63,727 nt of DNA, from assembly GCF_024721265.1 (NCBI RefSeq), contig NZ_JAMXOC010000019.1:1-63727 (forward strand), given 5' to 3'. Below are positions 16,710 to 25,382 of the stretch, piece by piece; position 1 is the stretch's first letter; each line of letters starts with the position of its first letter. The notes beneath the pieces are model-generated. The model had not been told where the DNA came from and did not search any database. It was given only the letters and a program-made list of their open reading frames with translations. The DNA comes from Ohessyouella blattaphilus (GTDB taxonomy: Bacteria > Bacillota > Clostridia > Lachnospirales > Lachnospiraceae). The position numbers and the translations under genes were made by a program.

Positions 16710-16747
16710 GATTTTGCCTCCGCTTAAACTAAAATCTTTATAACTAT

Positions 16748-16788
16748 ATTATACATGACTTGACGTATATGTCAATAGAATGTATAAT
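16748..16788. promoter_or_regulatory. Overlapping divergent promoters on a palindrome
   Basis: The minus-strand promoter has TTGACA at 16775-16770, a 16-bp spacer and TATAAT at 16753-16748, reading into the XRE gene. The plus-strand promoter has TTGACG at 16760-16765, a 17-bp spacer and TATAAT at 16783-16788. The two -35 boxes are the arms of TTGAC-N6-GTCAA (16760-16775). Binding there would block both directions. Confidence 0.75.
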
Positions 16789-16965
16789 TTGAAGTAGAAG
16801 TAACATTTTGTAAAATAATTGCTTTATTAGTCAAGAAAAATCGATGCTTGAAGATGCTATATATGCAGTAACAATGAGAGATGTTGCTGATGATAATGCT
16901 CCATTGACTATGGTTGGGGCATGAATTATGATTAGAACATAACGATGGAAAAGAGGTTTTAGGAA

Positions 16966-19602
16966 ATGGATACTCTGATGAAAGATCCGTTTTATAAAAT
17001 ACATAAAGTTAATCCTGCTCAGTATGAACATATCGATCTCTTGAGTTTGAATTTTTCTGTTCGGCTATCTAGACGCCTACAAGAAAAGGGTGTGTCAAAC
17101 CTTGCTGAGCTACTAGAATGTTCCCCGAAGGAACTTTCTGAAATAAGGGGGTTTGGGCAAGGGTGTTTTGATGAACTTGACAGCCTTTTTAAGAAACTAA
17201 CAAAAGACGGCTTTGACCAAGGAGATAATAAGTTTGTTATTAACAACGAAGTTATTCTGGCTTGGGATAATATTAAAAAGGGAACTTTTTCTTTTAAGGA
17301 TTTATCATCGGCTAGACTAGAACCAACAATTTCTTATTTAGTAGAGGGAATAAAACAAGTTGATAGGGAGCTAGTAGATAAAGTAGAGGGCGATAAAGAG
17401 AATATATTACACATTATTGAAGCACTTGAGTTACATTATAAGAAGTATGAAGCGGATCATTTAGCAGATAAGTATATTATGTCTTTACCAAAGGAAAGAT
17501 TGCAGGTTAAAGCGCACATACTCATAAAAGCATTTTCAAGATCAGCTGAAACTCATGATGCCTTAATAGGATTGCTAAATGAGGATGAGGATACACTACA
17601 AAACTATATTAGAAGCAATAATAAGAAATTAATTGAAGGCAACAACATACTCTTATCTTTTGTCAATTGGTGTAAATATAATGTGCAAAATGAAATAGAT
17701 AAGTTTTTTTCACAGTTGTTTGAAAATGATAGACTTAAATATATTTTAGGGAAAAGAGCGAGAGGAGAGACGCTTGAGCAGGTTGGCCTAGACATGCAGG
17801 TTACAAGGGAACGTGTGAGACAAATAGAAAAAAAGGGAAGCAAGAAATTTGTCCCGTGGGTAATAGGTAACAAAATTGTAAGTAAGCTGTTTATCGATGC
17901 AAAATCAGAGTTGTCAATATCATCAGAACTTCTAAAAAGCAGTATTAATATGTATGGAGAAGAGTTTATCTATCTTCTAAAGGCTAATAAGGTGGATGAT
18001 GTTATTCATGATAAAGAATTGGATATGTTTGTGCTTAATGACAGCTCATTGGTAGAGCGTGTACAGGATTTTGTTGACGAATTGCCTGAGACATTTAATG
18101 AAAGAAAACTAGAGACGTTTTTAAAGGAAGCTGTAGAACTCTTTGCTTTTCCAGAAGATATGGTTTTATCAGTTATTGACACGCGTTATAAAAAGACAGG
18201 AGATATGTTCCATAGGTCTAGGCTAACGTTAAGAAAAATGTATGCACTGGTATTAAGTAAATATTATCCTCTGGGAATGCATGTATACGACGAGATGGAA
18301 CTGACTAAGTTTAGGCAATATGTTTTTGAAGAATGTGGAGTAGAAATAACACAGAGCAATAGAGCGGTTAGCGCGATATTAGGGGAAGTGGGTATACTTT
18401 GTGATAGGGGAACATATAGAGCAAAGGAACAGTCATATATCTCCAAGGGGCTCGCTAAAAGAATATATAACTATGTGGAAGGCGGAGAATATCCAGTATA
18501 CATGATGAATGTTCTTTTCAGTATTTTTGAAGATGACCTAATACGTGAGGGCATTGATAATAAATATTACTTGCAAGGTATTTTACATGAGTTGTATGGA
18601 GACAAATGGCAATTTAGGCGAGACTATGTTTCGAGAGACACCGAGTTTACATCTTTTTATGTAGGAATAATACAATTTATAAAGGACTCAAAATATCCAG
18701 TCAGTAAGAGGGATATATTTGCTGCTTTTCCGGGATTGACAGAAATAGTATTAAATATGGCTACTAACGATAAAGAGATTATTAACTTGTTTGGAGAGTA
18801 TTGGCATAGCAGCTATTTAATAATATCAGAAAACGATAAGCAATATCTAAAGAGCGTAGTTGAACAGCATCTACTCATAAAGTCAGTATGTCATTGTAAA
18901 GAAATTTTTGGGTATATTAACAGAGATTATCCTTCACTTCTGTCTAATAATAATATAAAGACGGCCTTCTCGCTATACAGTCTTCTAGAATATTATTTTG
19001 AAGAGGACTACAATTTTTCAAGACCTTTTATTGCTTGGAAAAATACTAAAATAGAGAGAACTGGCGAATTAATGCGAGAAATGGTAGTAGAGTCGGACGA
19101 GCTAGAGATTTCGGAAATTAGTTCATTTGCAAGGGAACAGCACTTTCAGCTCACGAGCATATTGGATTTTATTGATTCTTGCAATGAGACTCATTTACTT
19201 GTAAACAGAGAGAAGATAATGCGAATCAGTGATGTTGGTATTGAAGAAAAAGATGTTCACGACTTGGAAGATAATATATTAAAATCTTTGGATGGTACTA
19301 TGCCGATTTCTGAACTTAGGTTTGATAGCGCATTGCCTAAGATAAACATAAAATGGACGGACTGGCTTGTTTATAGTGTCATAAAGAAGTGGTCGGAAAA
19401 ATTGGAAACAAGACCATCAGCAACGCAATTTCGCAACGCAGTTCCAATGGTTTCACGTATTGGTGAATTCGATACCACAGAAGCAGAAAAGTATTCACCT
19501 GAAAATGTTGGTGCGCTGGTAATAGCAGATGATTTAAATAATATTGATGACTTAATTGGTGAGTACATTGCAGAAGAGTTAGGAGATATTGATGAATTAT
19601 AA
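16966..19602 (+). CDS. Large protein with RNAP alpha-CTD-like and sigma region-4-like domains
   Basis: In this 878-aa protein, residues about 26-80 resemble the helix-hairpin-helix C-terminal domain of RNA polymerase alpha (RRLQEKGVSNLAELL, then SEIRGFGQGCFDEL). Residues about 255-298 look like sigma region 4 (RARGETLEQVGLDMQVTRER, then VRQIEKKG). The remaining 580 residues are predicted helical and were not recognised. No catalytic motif is visible. It opens a five-gene block, overlapping the helicase gene, directly upstream of the dnd genes. It may be a DNA-recognition scaffold for restriction rather than a transcription factor. A short reading frame at 16844-16924 precedes it and may be a leader or remnant. 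Confidence 0.65.
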   Translation: MDTLMKDPFYKIHKVNPAQYEHIDLLSLNFSVRLSRRLQEKGVSNLAELLECSPKELSEIRGFGQGCFDELDSLFKKLTKDGFDQGDNKFVINNEVILAWDNIKKGTFSFKDLSSARLEPTISYLVEGIKQVDRELVDKVEGDKENILHIIEALELHYKKYEADHLADKYIMSLPKERLQVKAHILIKAFSRSAETHDALIGLLNEDEDTLQNYIRSNNKKLIEGNNILLSFVNWCKYNVQNEIDKFFSQLFENDRLKYILGKRARGETLEQVGLDMQVTRERVRQIEKKGSKKFVPWVIGNKIVSKLFIDAKSELSISSELLKSSINMYGEEFIYLLKANKVDDVIHDKELDMFVLNDSSLVERVQDFVDELPETFNERKLETFLKEAVELFAFPEDMVLSVIDTRYKKTGDMFHRSRLTLRKMYALVLSKYYPLGMHVYDEMELTKFRQYVFEECGVEITQSNRAVSAILGEVGILCDRGTYRAKEQSYISKGLAKRIYNYVEGGEYPVYMMNVLFSIFEDDLIREGIDNKYYLQGILHELYGDKWQFRRDYVSRDTEFTSFYVGIIQFIKDSKYPVSKRDIFAAFPGLTEIVLNMATNDKEIINLFGEYWHSSYLIISENDKQYLKSVVEQHLLIKSVCHCKEIFGYINRDYPSLLSNNNIKTAFSLYSLLEYYFEEDYNFSRPFIAWKNTKIERTGELMREMVVESDELEISEISSFAREQHFQLTSILDFIDSCNETHLLVNREKIMRISDVGIEEKDVHDLEDNILKSLDGTMPISELRFDSALPKINIKWTDWLVYSVIKKWSEKLETRPSATQFRNAVPMVSRIGEFDTTEAEKYSPENVGALVIADDLNNIDDLIGEYIAEELGDIDEL

Positions 19603-21631
19603 GGATCTAAATATAGCACATAGTTATATTAGCCAGGGCGATAATAATATAGTCGATGCTTTTCTTAATCCAGTATTAAAATATACAAAAGAATATAAGC
19701 GAAGTGTTGGTTTTTTTTCATCAGGAGTATTCGAGGCAATTGCAGATGGAATTATTGGTCTCGCTAAAAATCATGGTTCAATGAAATTGATTGCTAGTCC
19801 TCAGTTATCGGAAGAGGATGCCAAAGCAATTAATTTAGGATATGAGCATAGAAATCAACTAGTGGAGGATTTGTTTAGCAAAGACTTTGTCGAGCAGCTA
19901 GAAGGGTTAAGCGATGTTAGATTAAAAATGCTATATGAGTTGATTAAAGATGGAGTGTTGGACATCAAAATTGCCATAGTTTCCACTACCGGAATTTACC
20001 ACGACAAGCTGGGGATAATGAAAGATATAGACGATAATAAAATCGCCTTTTTTGGATCACCTAATTCTAGTTATAGTGGATATAGATCAAATTATGAGAA
20101 AATTAGGATTTCAAAAGGATGGGAAGAGGGATCTCGGGAGGTTGTTGAAGAAGAGGAGGCCGAGTTTGATAACCTTTGGGAAAATAATAATAAGTTCGTT
20201 GAAGTACTCGAGTATACGGAAACAGCGAAAGAAAGCATAATTAAAGTAATTGAAAAGCGCAGAGGTGCTATACTTTCACCTATAAAGCTAAGAGACTATC
20301 AAGAACAGGCGATTGCAGCATGGAAAGCCAATAATTATCATGGATTTTATGTTATGGCTACAGGTACCGGGAAAACATGGACCGCAATATATTCAGCAAA
20401 AGAATTAGTAAAAGAACATCCATGTATGATAGTGATATGTGCACCATATAAACACTTGGTTAAGCAATGGTCAGAGGATGTGGATAGTGCGTTCCCGGAA
20501 TCAACTATAATATTGGTGTCTTCAGAGAATCCAGGATGGAATAAGCAAATATCAGACGCTGTGATAAAAGCTAAATATGATAGTAAACAACAGATAATTA
20601 TTATATCGACGATAATGTCTTTCAATATGGAAAAGTTTGTGAATTCCATAAAAAAATATGAGGGTGAAAGACTGTTAATTGTTGATGAAGCGCATCGCTT
20701 TACAAAGAGATCAGAGGAATTAAAAACATTATACAAATATATGCTTGGACTAAGCGCAACTCCCTTTAGCGGAAGCTCCGCGGAAAAAGGGAAAGAGCTG
20801 ATGGAGTTTTTTGGAGGGCAAGTTTTCGACTTGCCAATTGAGGATGCGCTCGAGAGGAAGTATTTAGTTCCTTACTACTATTATCCTATATATGTTAATT
20901 CAAATGCCGAAGAAGAAAACAAATTTAATTATCAGTCAAGAGTTATCGCCTCCTGTTTTAGAGGAGGTAAGTGTATTGATCCAGATAAATTAGTTATTGC
21001 ATTAAGAAATAGACTAAGGATAATATCTATGGCTGAGGAGAAACAAACAAGAATTGATGAAATTATTGGTGACGTATCAGAAAGAGATCACTTTGTTGTA
21101 TATTGTGGTGATGGTAAATTATTTAACGAATCAACAGGTGAAGAAATTAGACATATAAATGCAGTTAAGCAAGTTTTATCTCGTCACGAGTTTAAACCAA
21201 GTCAGTTTACGGCAAGGGAGAATATCCAGGAGCGTATGGATTTAGTAGATTCATTTAACAAAGGAGAAATATCAGCATTGGCAGCAATTAGATGTTTAGA
21301 TGAAGGTATTAATATTCCGTCAATTAAGAGCGCACTTATTCTTTCAAGCAATGATGACTATAGAGAATTTGTGCAAAGGAGAGGTAGAATTCTAAGACTA
21401 TATGAGGGAAAAGAATATGCAAAAATATATGACGTTGTTGTATTACCTAGCGAGGCGTCGACACAATGGGCCGCTATTGAACTTAGAAGGTTTCTAGAGT
21501 ATGGGCGACTGTCCCTTAACTGGGATGAGTTAGAAGTGGACTTTAAGTCGTTATTAATGAGATATGGTATAACGGAAAATGAAGTAGATGTCTATGATTA
21601 TGAGGAAACGGAGGTTGAAGAAGATGAGTAA
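19592..21631 (+). CDS. PLD-nuclease / SF2 helicase fusion, probable restriction subunit
   Basis: This 679-aa protein begins with a PLD-type domain carrying YHDKLGIMKD and FFGSPNSS near residues 134-160. The SF2 helicase follows: RDYQEQAI, Walker A MATGTGKT near 255, VDEAH near 363, LSATPF, and motif VI QRRGRILR. It would translocate on DNA and may cut through the PLD site, though one HxK half implies dimerisation. The start at 19592 overlaps the previous gene by 11 nt after AGGAG. Such fusions occur as restriction enzymes beside phosphorothioation genes, supporting that role here. Confidence 0.82.
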   Translation: MNYKDLNIAHSYISQGDNNIVDAFLNPVLKYTKEYKRSVGFFSSGVFEAIADGIIGLAKNHGSMKLIASPQLSEEDAKAINLGYEHRNQLVEDLFSKDFVEQLEGLSDVRLKMLYELIKDGVLDIKIAIVSTTGIYHDKLGIMKDIDDNKIAFFGSPNSSYSGYRSNYEKIRISKGWEEGSREVVEEEEAEFDNLWENNNKFVEVLEYTETAKESIIKVIEKRRGAILSPIKLRDYQEQAIAAWKANNYHGFYVMATGTGKTWTAIYSAKELVKEHPCMIVICAPYKHLVKQWSEDVDSAFPESTIILVSSENPGWNKQISDAVIKAKYDSKQQIIIISTIMSFNMEKFVNSIKKYEGERLLIVDEAHRFTKRSEELKTLYKYMLGLSATPFSGSSAEKGKELMEFFGGQVFDLPIEDALERKYLVPYYYYPIYVNSNAEEENKFNYQSRVIASCFRGGKCIDPDKLVIALRNRLRIISMAEEKQTRIDEIIGDVSERDHFVVYCGDGKLFNESTGEEIRHINAVKQVLSRHEFKPSQFTARENIQERMDLVDSFNKGEISALAAIRCLDEGINIPSIKSALILSSNDDYREFVQRRGRILRLYEGKEYAKIYDVVVLPSEASTQWAAIELRRFLEYGRLSLNWDELEVDFKSLLMRYGITENEVDVYDYEETEVEEDE

Positions 21632-21788
21632 GAGTAGTGACGAAATTGTAGATGAGATGATTGTGTTTATCGAAAAAGAAGAGAAAGATCTGCAAGCTGC
21701 TAAGCGAGCAAATGAGAAAGGCACACGCACAGACATAGTAAATAGAATATTACAAAAACTTGATACGGAGATGGGCGATGAAAATTAA
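21624..21788 (+). CDS. 54-aa protein nested between helicase and ATPase genes
   Basis: This short acidic, helical protein starts MSKSSDEIVDEMIVFIEKEE and ends ILQKLDTEMGDEN. It starts at ATG 21624 after GGAGG, overlaps the helicase stop by 8 nt, and its own end overlaps the next start by 11 nt. Translational coupling on both sides argues that it is real. It may be a small bridging subunit; no family was recognised. Confidence 0.6.
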   Translation: MSKSSDEIVDEMIVFIEKEEKDLQAAKRANEKGTRTDIVNRILQKLDTEMGDEN

Positions 21789-23739
21789 AACTATTGAATA
21801 CGAGAACTTTCGAAATTTTAAAGATTATGGGAAAATAAAATGTTCAACTGACGGAAGGCTTACAGTAGTATACGGGAAAAATGGAGATGGAAAGACAACG
21901 CTTCATCAGCTATTCCAGTGGGTTTTTTACGGACAAATAAAATTTAATAAAACTACGACAGATACTCTGTATAATCTAGCTCTTAACGATGAAAAAAATT
22001 ATGAGGACAGGTTTGACGTTTGGGGGAGAATTGAATTTGAACATGATGGATCAAATTATTCTTTGACACGTACGCACACATACAAAAAGGGAATTGACAG
22101 TACAGATAAAATCTCCGAGGACTTTTCACTTCAAAAGGAGGATAATGAATTTAACTGGAAGAGAGTGGATAGGCCAAACGAAGCAGTTGAAAGAATGTTA
22201 CCTAGCGGATTAGCAGAATATTTCTTTTTTGATGGAGAAAGCATGATTGCAGATCTTAGGGTAAAGGGACGAGATTCAGCTAGTAAGTTGAGAAAAGCAA
22301 TCTACTCAATGTTTGATTTAGATATAGTTGAGTCCGCGTTAGGGCATATAGGAAAGGCGGACTTAAAGTCTACTGTTATTGGAAAATTATATATTAGTAA
22401 GGGAACAACTGTTTCAAGTGGAAGCGATATTTCATCTAAAATGACGAATATTGAGATGTCTCAAAACAAAATAGAAAAGGCAAAAGAAGATATCGCAAAA
22501 GAAGAAAATGAAAGAAAGAAACAAAAACAGACAATTAACGAGATATCTGAAAAGATAGGAAGTACCAAATCAAAAGAGGAGTATGAGGAAAAAAGACAAA
22601 AATATGTAAAGGAAAGAGACGCTTTTATAGAAAAGACAAAAGAAGATATGCAAGCGTTTGGAAATACCATTATTGAAAAGTATCCTCAAATAATTATTTC
22701 CAAAGTAGTCAATGATGCAAAAAATAAGCTTAAGTTAAAAGTAGATAGCGAGAGGCTTCCAGAAGGGGTAAACAAGCGACTAATCACATATCTATCTAGT
22801 ATGAATACCAAAAAATGTATATGTGGTAACACGCTGGGAGTGGCTGAAAGAAGTCGTATAAAGCGCTATCAAGAAATGCTACCTCCATTATCATATTCGA
22901 GCACATATCAAGACTTTAAAAAAACTGTAGAGCGGTGGAAAACAGACTATGATAAAGATGAATTAGAAAGTAAAATAAGGGCCGTTATTTCGGATCAGGA
23001 ATTTGCACATAACAGGGATAGGGACATTATTAATTTAGATGAGGAAGAAAAAAAATCTGGTGATATCGAAGATTTAATTATTGCGCGTCAGGAGGCTACG
23101 GATAAAGTAACTGAATTAGATGAGTCCTTATCAGCAAGAAAAGGTCTATTGGATAAACTAAATCTATTTCTCAAACAGGAAATGAAAAAGTTTGATGAAC
23201 TAACAGAAAAAAATGAAGCAAGCCAAAAGGCATCTGCAAAAATAGAGATAATGGAATTAGTTGCACAGGTGTTTACGAATAAGCTTAATATTGCGGCAGA
23301 GGAGTACAGCAAAAAACTACAGGGGACAATTCAGAATTTGTTGGATGTAATGCTAACTAGTAAACGTAAAGTCTCTGTTTCTTCAGACTTCACTGTAAGA
23401 GTTACAGATAGTTATAATGACGAATCGAAATCAGAAGGGCAGTTCGCAGTGGTTTCTTTTGCGTATATAGGCGGAATCCTTAAGATGATTAGAGAAAACG
23501 AAGATTTGAAAGAAAAAGAATTTCCGCTGGTGTTAGATGGCCCCTTTTCGAAATTAGATGCAGATCAGCGTCAAAACGTGGTGGATATGTTGCCGGAGCT
23601 AGCGTCACAAGTTATTGTTTTTTCTAAGGATGATTTACATGACGTACTTAAAGAAGATTATGTTGGCAATATCTATACCATCACTAGTAATGAAGAAAAA
23701 AACATAGCACAAGTTGAGGAGGGAAAACTGTGGACATAA
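21778..23739 (+). CDS. Rad50/SMC-like ATPase (DndD-related)
   Basis: This 653-aa protein has Walker A VYGKNGDGKTTLHQL near residue 32, a coiled-coil middle rich in K/E, a short CICG motif near 347 at the turn of the coil like a minimal zinc hook, and Walker B PLVLDGPFSKLD near 583. It is similar in plan to the DndD at 26948-28897 but a separate gene, so the locus has two SMC-type ATPases. This one groups with the helicase block and is more likely part of restriction. The start at 21778 fits the overlap with the 54-aa gene. Confidence 0.8.
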   Translation: MKIKTIEYENFRNFKDYGKIKCSTDGRLTVVYGKNGDGKTTLHQLFQWVFYGQIKFNKTTTDTLYNLALNDEKNYEDRFDVWGRIEFEHDGSNYSLTRTHTYKKGIDSTDKISEDFSLQKEDNEFNWKRVDRPNEAVERMLPSGLAEYFFFDGESMIADLRVKGRDSASKLRKAIYSMFDLDIVESALGHIGKADLKSTVIGKLYISKGTTVSSGSDISSKMTNIEMSQNKIEKAKEDIAKEENERKKQKQTINEISEKIGSTKSKEEYEEKRQKYVKERDAFIEKTKEDMQAFGNTIIEKYPQIIISKVVNDAKNKLKLKVDSERLPEGVNKRLITYLSSMNTKKCICGNTLGVAERSRIKRYQEMLPPLSYSSTYQDFKKTVERWKTDYDKDELESKIRAVISDQEFAHNRDRDIINLDEEEKKSGDIEDLIIARQEATDKVTELDESLSARKGLLDKLNLFLKQEMKKFDELTEKNEASQKASAKIEIMELVAQVFTNKLNIAAEEYSKKLQGTIQNLLDVMLTSKRKVSVSSDFTVRVTDSYNDESKSEGQFAVVSFAYIGGILKMIRENEDLKEKEFPLVLDGPFSKLDADQRQNVVDMLPELASQVIVFSKDDLHDVLKEDYVGNIYTITSNEEKNIAQVEEGKLWT

Positions 23740-24239
23740 CGTCAGATATAAGATTAAAGGGTAAAGCCTGGGAACAGGCGATTTCTGAGTTGTCGGATAT
23801 ATTTGTCACAAGAACAAATTATAGCCTTTTTATGCTCAGCTTAGCGATAGGCATAATGTATGATAAGAGAATACCTTCTCTCGACGAAGATGGAGATGAA
23901 AACAGAAGCGTGCCAAGGAATGTAATTAACACTCATGATAACGGCAAATTGGATTTTTTCTTCCAAGCTGCAATATTATCAACAACAACAGAAGATAAGA
24001 AAGAGGATGAGAGGTTAGAGCTTGCCTTTGGTGATGAAAAAACAGAGTTTAACAAAGTTAATTTTCTTCTTCAGTTTGCAAATTATGGGGTCACAAAGTT
24101 AGTTGAGTTGATCGGGGATACACCTTTAGAAACGATGGAAAAGATAAAGAATTTTTTAGTTACCTCCATAGAGGGTAATAACTTTGAGATTGATGAATTA
24201 ATGTTGGAGGAAATGGAAATATCAGAAGATGATTTATAG
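23730..24239 (+). CDS. 169-aa protein of the phosphorothioation-linked block
   Basis: The GTG start at 23730 overlaps the ATPase gene by 10 nt. The N-terminus (DIRLKGKAWEQAISELSDIF, then NYSLFMLSLAIGIMYD) is helical, and the C-terminus is very acidic (IDELMLEEMEISEDDL). No motif was recognised. It may be a small partner of the SMC-like ATPase, in the way DndE accompanies DndD; it does not look like the DndE at 28894-29274. It is last in its block and is followed by the dndB promoter. Confidence 0.55.
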   Translation: MDITSDIRLKGKAWEQAISELSDIFVTRTNYSLFMLSLAIGIMYDKRIPSLDEDGDENRSVPRNVINTHDNGKLDFFFQAAILSTTTEDKKEDERLELAFGDEKTEFNKVNFLLQFANYGVTKLVELIGDTPLETMEKIKNFLVTSIEGNNFEIDELMLEEMEISEDDL

Positions 24240-24248
24240 TCGATCTGA

Positions 24249-24290
24249 TTGACACGAAGCACCTACTTAAGTATACTACTTAAGTAGGTG
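24249..24290 (+). promoter_or_regulatory. dnd operon promoter with embedded operator palindrome
   Basis: TTGACA (24249-24254), a 17-bp spacer and TATACT (24272-24277) form a near-consensus promoter. A perfect inverted repeat of 14-bp arms (CACCTACTTAAGTA and its complement) with a 3-bp centre spans 24260-24290 and covers the -10 box. It would be occupied by a repressor. DndB proteins are known repressors of dnd operons, so autoregulation is likely. Confidence 0.8.
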
Positions 24291-24311
24291 CGAATTATAT
24301 GTGGAGGTCCC

Positions 24312-25382
24312 ATGAATTATAGTCTAAAATTCCCGGTAGTAAAAGGTGTGCAAGCAAAAAAAGAGTATTATATTGCTATGGTTCCATTGAGAATGCTAAC
24401 TCGCTTATTCCCTGAAGACGAGTATGTATTACCGGAATATAGAGCTCAGAGAAGGCTTAATGAATCACGAATTCCTCAAATAAAAAAATATATTATAGAA
24501 AATATGGATTCGTATGTGTTTTCTGCATTAGCGGCATCAATTGATGGAAATTTTACATATATACCGGGAGAGCAAGAAGATACAGGTATTTTGGAAGTTG
24601 ATATGGATGCGAAATTTCTAATAAATGACGGCCAGCACAGGAAGGCGGCTATACAAGCGGCTCTTGAAGAAAATGAGGAGTTGGGTACAGAGACAATCTC
24701 AGTTGTTTTTTATGAAGACAGAGGGTTGTCGCGCAGCCAGCAAATGTTCACAGACCTAAATAAGCATGCGGTAAAAACATCTAATTCGATAGCAGAGTTA
24801 TATGATTCAAGAGATGAGCTAGCGGTTATTACGCGAGAGGTTATTTCTCGAGTTCCATTTTTAAACGAATATGTAGATAAGGAAAAAGATAATCTAGGTA
24901 AGTTTTCTTCATCGCTTTTTACGCTCAATACAATTTATAACACAAATAAAAAAATGTTAAGCAGGAATTCGTGTGAACAAAGATTTAAAGGATTTCTTTT
25001 GAGTTTTTGGGAAGCGGTGGTTGAGTATATGCCCCCGTGGCGTGAATTTAGAGCAAAGGAAATTAGCAAAAGAGAGTTAAGGGAAAAGTACATAGCGACA
25101 CAAGCGGTAATATTATATGCACTTGGCCGAGTTGGTTCATTTTTATATGATAATCCGGAGTTTAAGATTGAGAGTTATATACCTAAAATCACGGAAATTG
25201 ACTGGAAAAGAAACGCAGATGATTGGTTGCTTAGAGTAATAAGGAGTAATGGACGTATTCTAAATAACGCAGATGCTATTCTTTTGGCGAACAATTATAT
25301 TAAGAAAAAGATAGGGTTACCATTATGTAAAGAAGAGAAGGCGGCTGAGGAAAAATTTTTAAATACGATGAAGAGGTCATAA
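24312..25382 (+). CDS. dndB: DNA phosphorothioation regulator DndB
   Basis: A 356-aa DGQHR-family protein with the hallmark FLINDGQHRKAAI near residue 106 and later FTDLNKHAVKTSNSIAELYD. DndB is the transcriptional regulator of phosphorothioation operons in other bacteria. ATG 24312 follows GGAGG; an upstream in-frame GTG inside the palindrome is unlikely. It is directly adjacent to dndC and lies 22 bp after the operator, matching a self-regulating first gene. Confidence 0.88.
   Translation: MNYSLKFPVVKGVQAKKEYYIAMVPLRMLTRLFPEDEYVLPEYRAQRRLNESRIPQIKKYIIENMDSYVFSALAASIDGNFTYIPGEQEDTGILEVDMDAKFLINDGQHRKAAIQAALEENEELGTETISVVFYEDRGLSRSQQMFTDLNKHAVKTSNSIAELYDSRDELAVITREVISRVPFLNEYVDKEKDNLGKFSSSLFTLNTIYNTNKKMLSRNSCEQRFKGFLLSFWEAVVEYMPPWREFRAKEISKRELREKYIATQAVILYALGRVGSFLYDNPEFKIESYIPKITEIDWKRNADDWLLRVIRSNGRILNNADAILLANNYIKKKIGLPLCKEEKAAEEKFLNTMKRS

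Noticed and set aside
16831-17031. Minus-strand frame antisense to the start of the large protein
   Set aside because: No ribosome site and no protein-like composition; it mirrors the plus-strand gene.
16966-24239. Assigning the block firmly to PbeABCD or DndFGH
   Set aside because: Gene content could not be matched by eye; profile comparison would be needed, so the block is described without a name.
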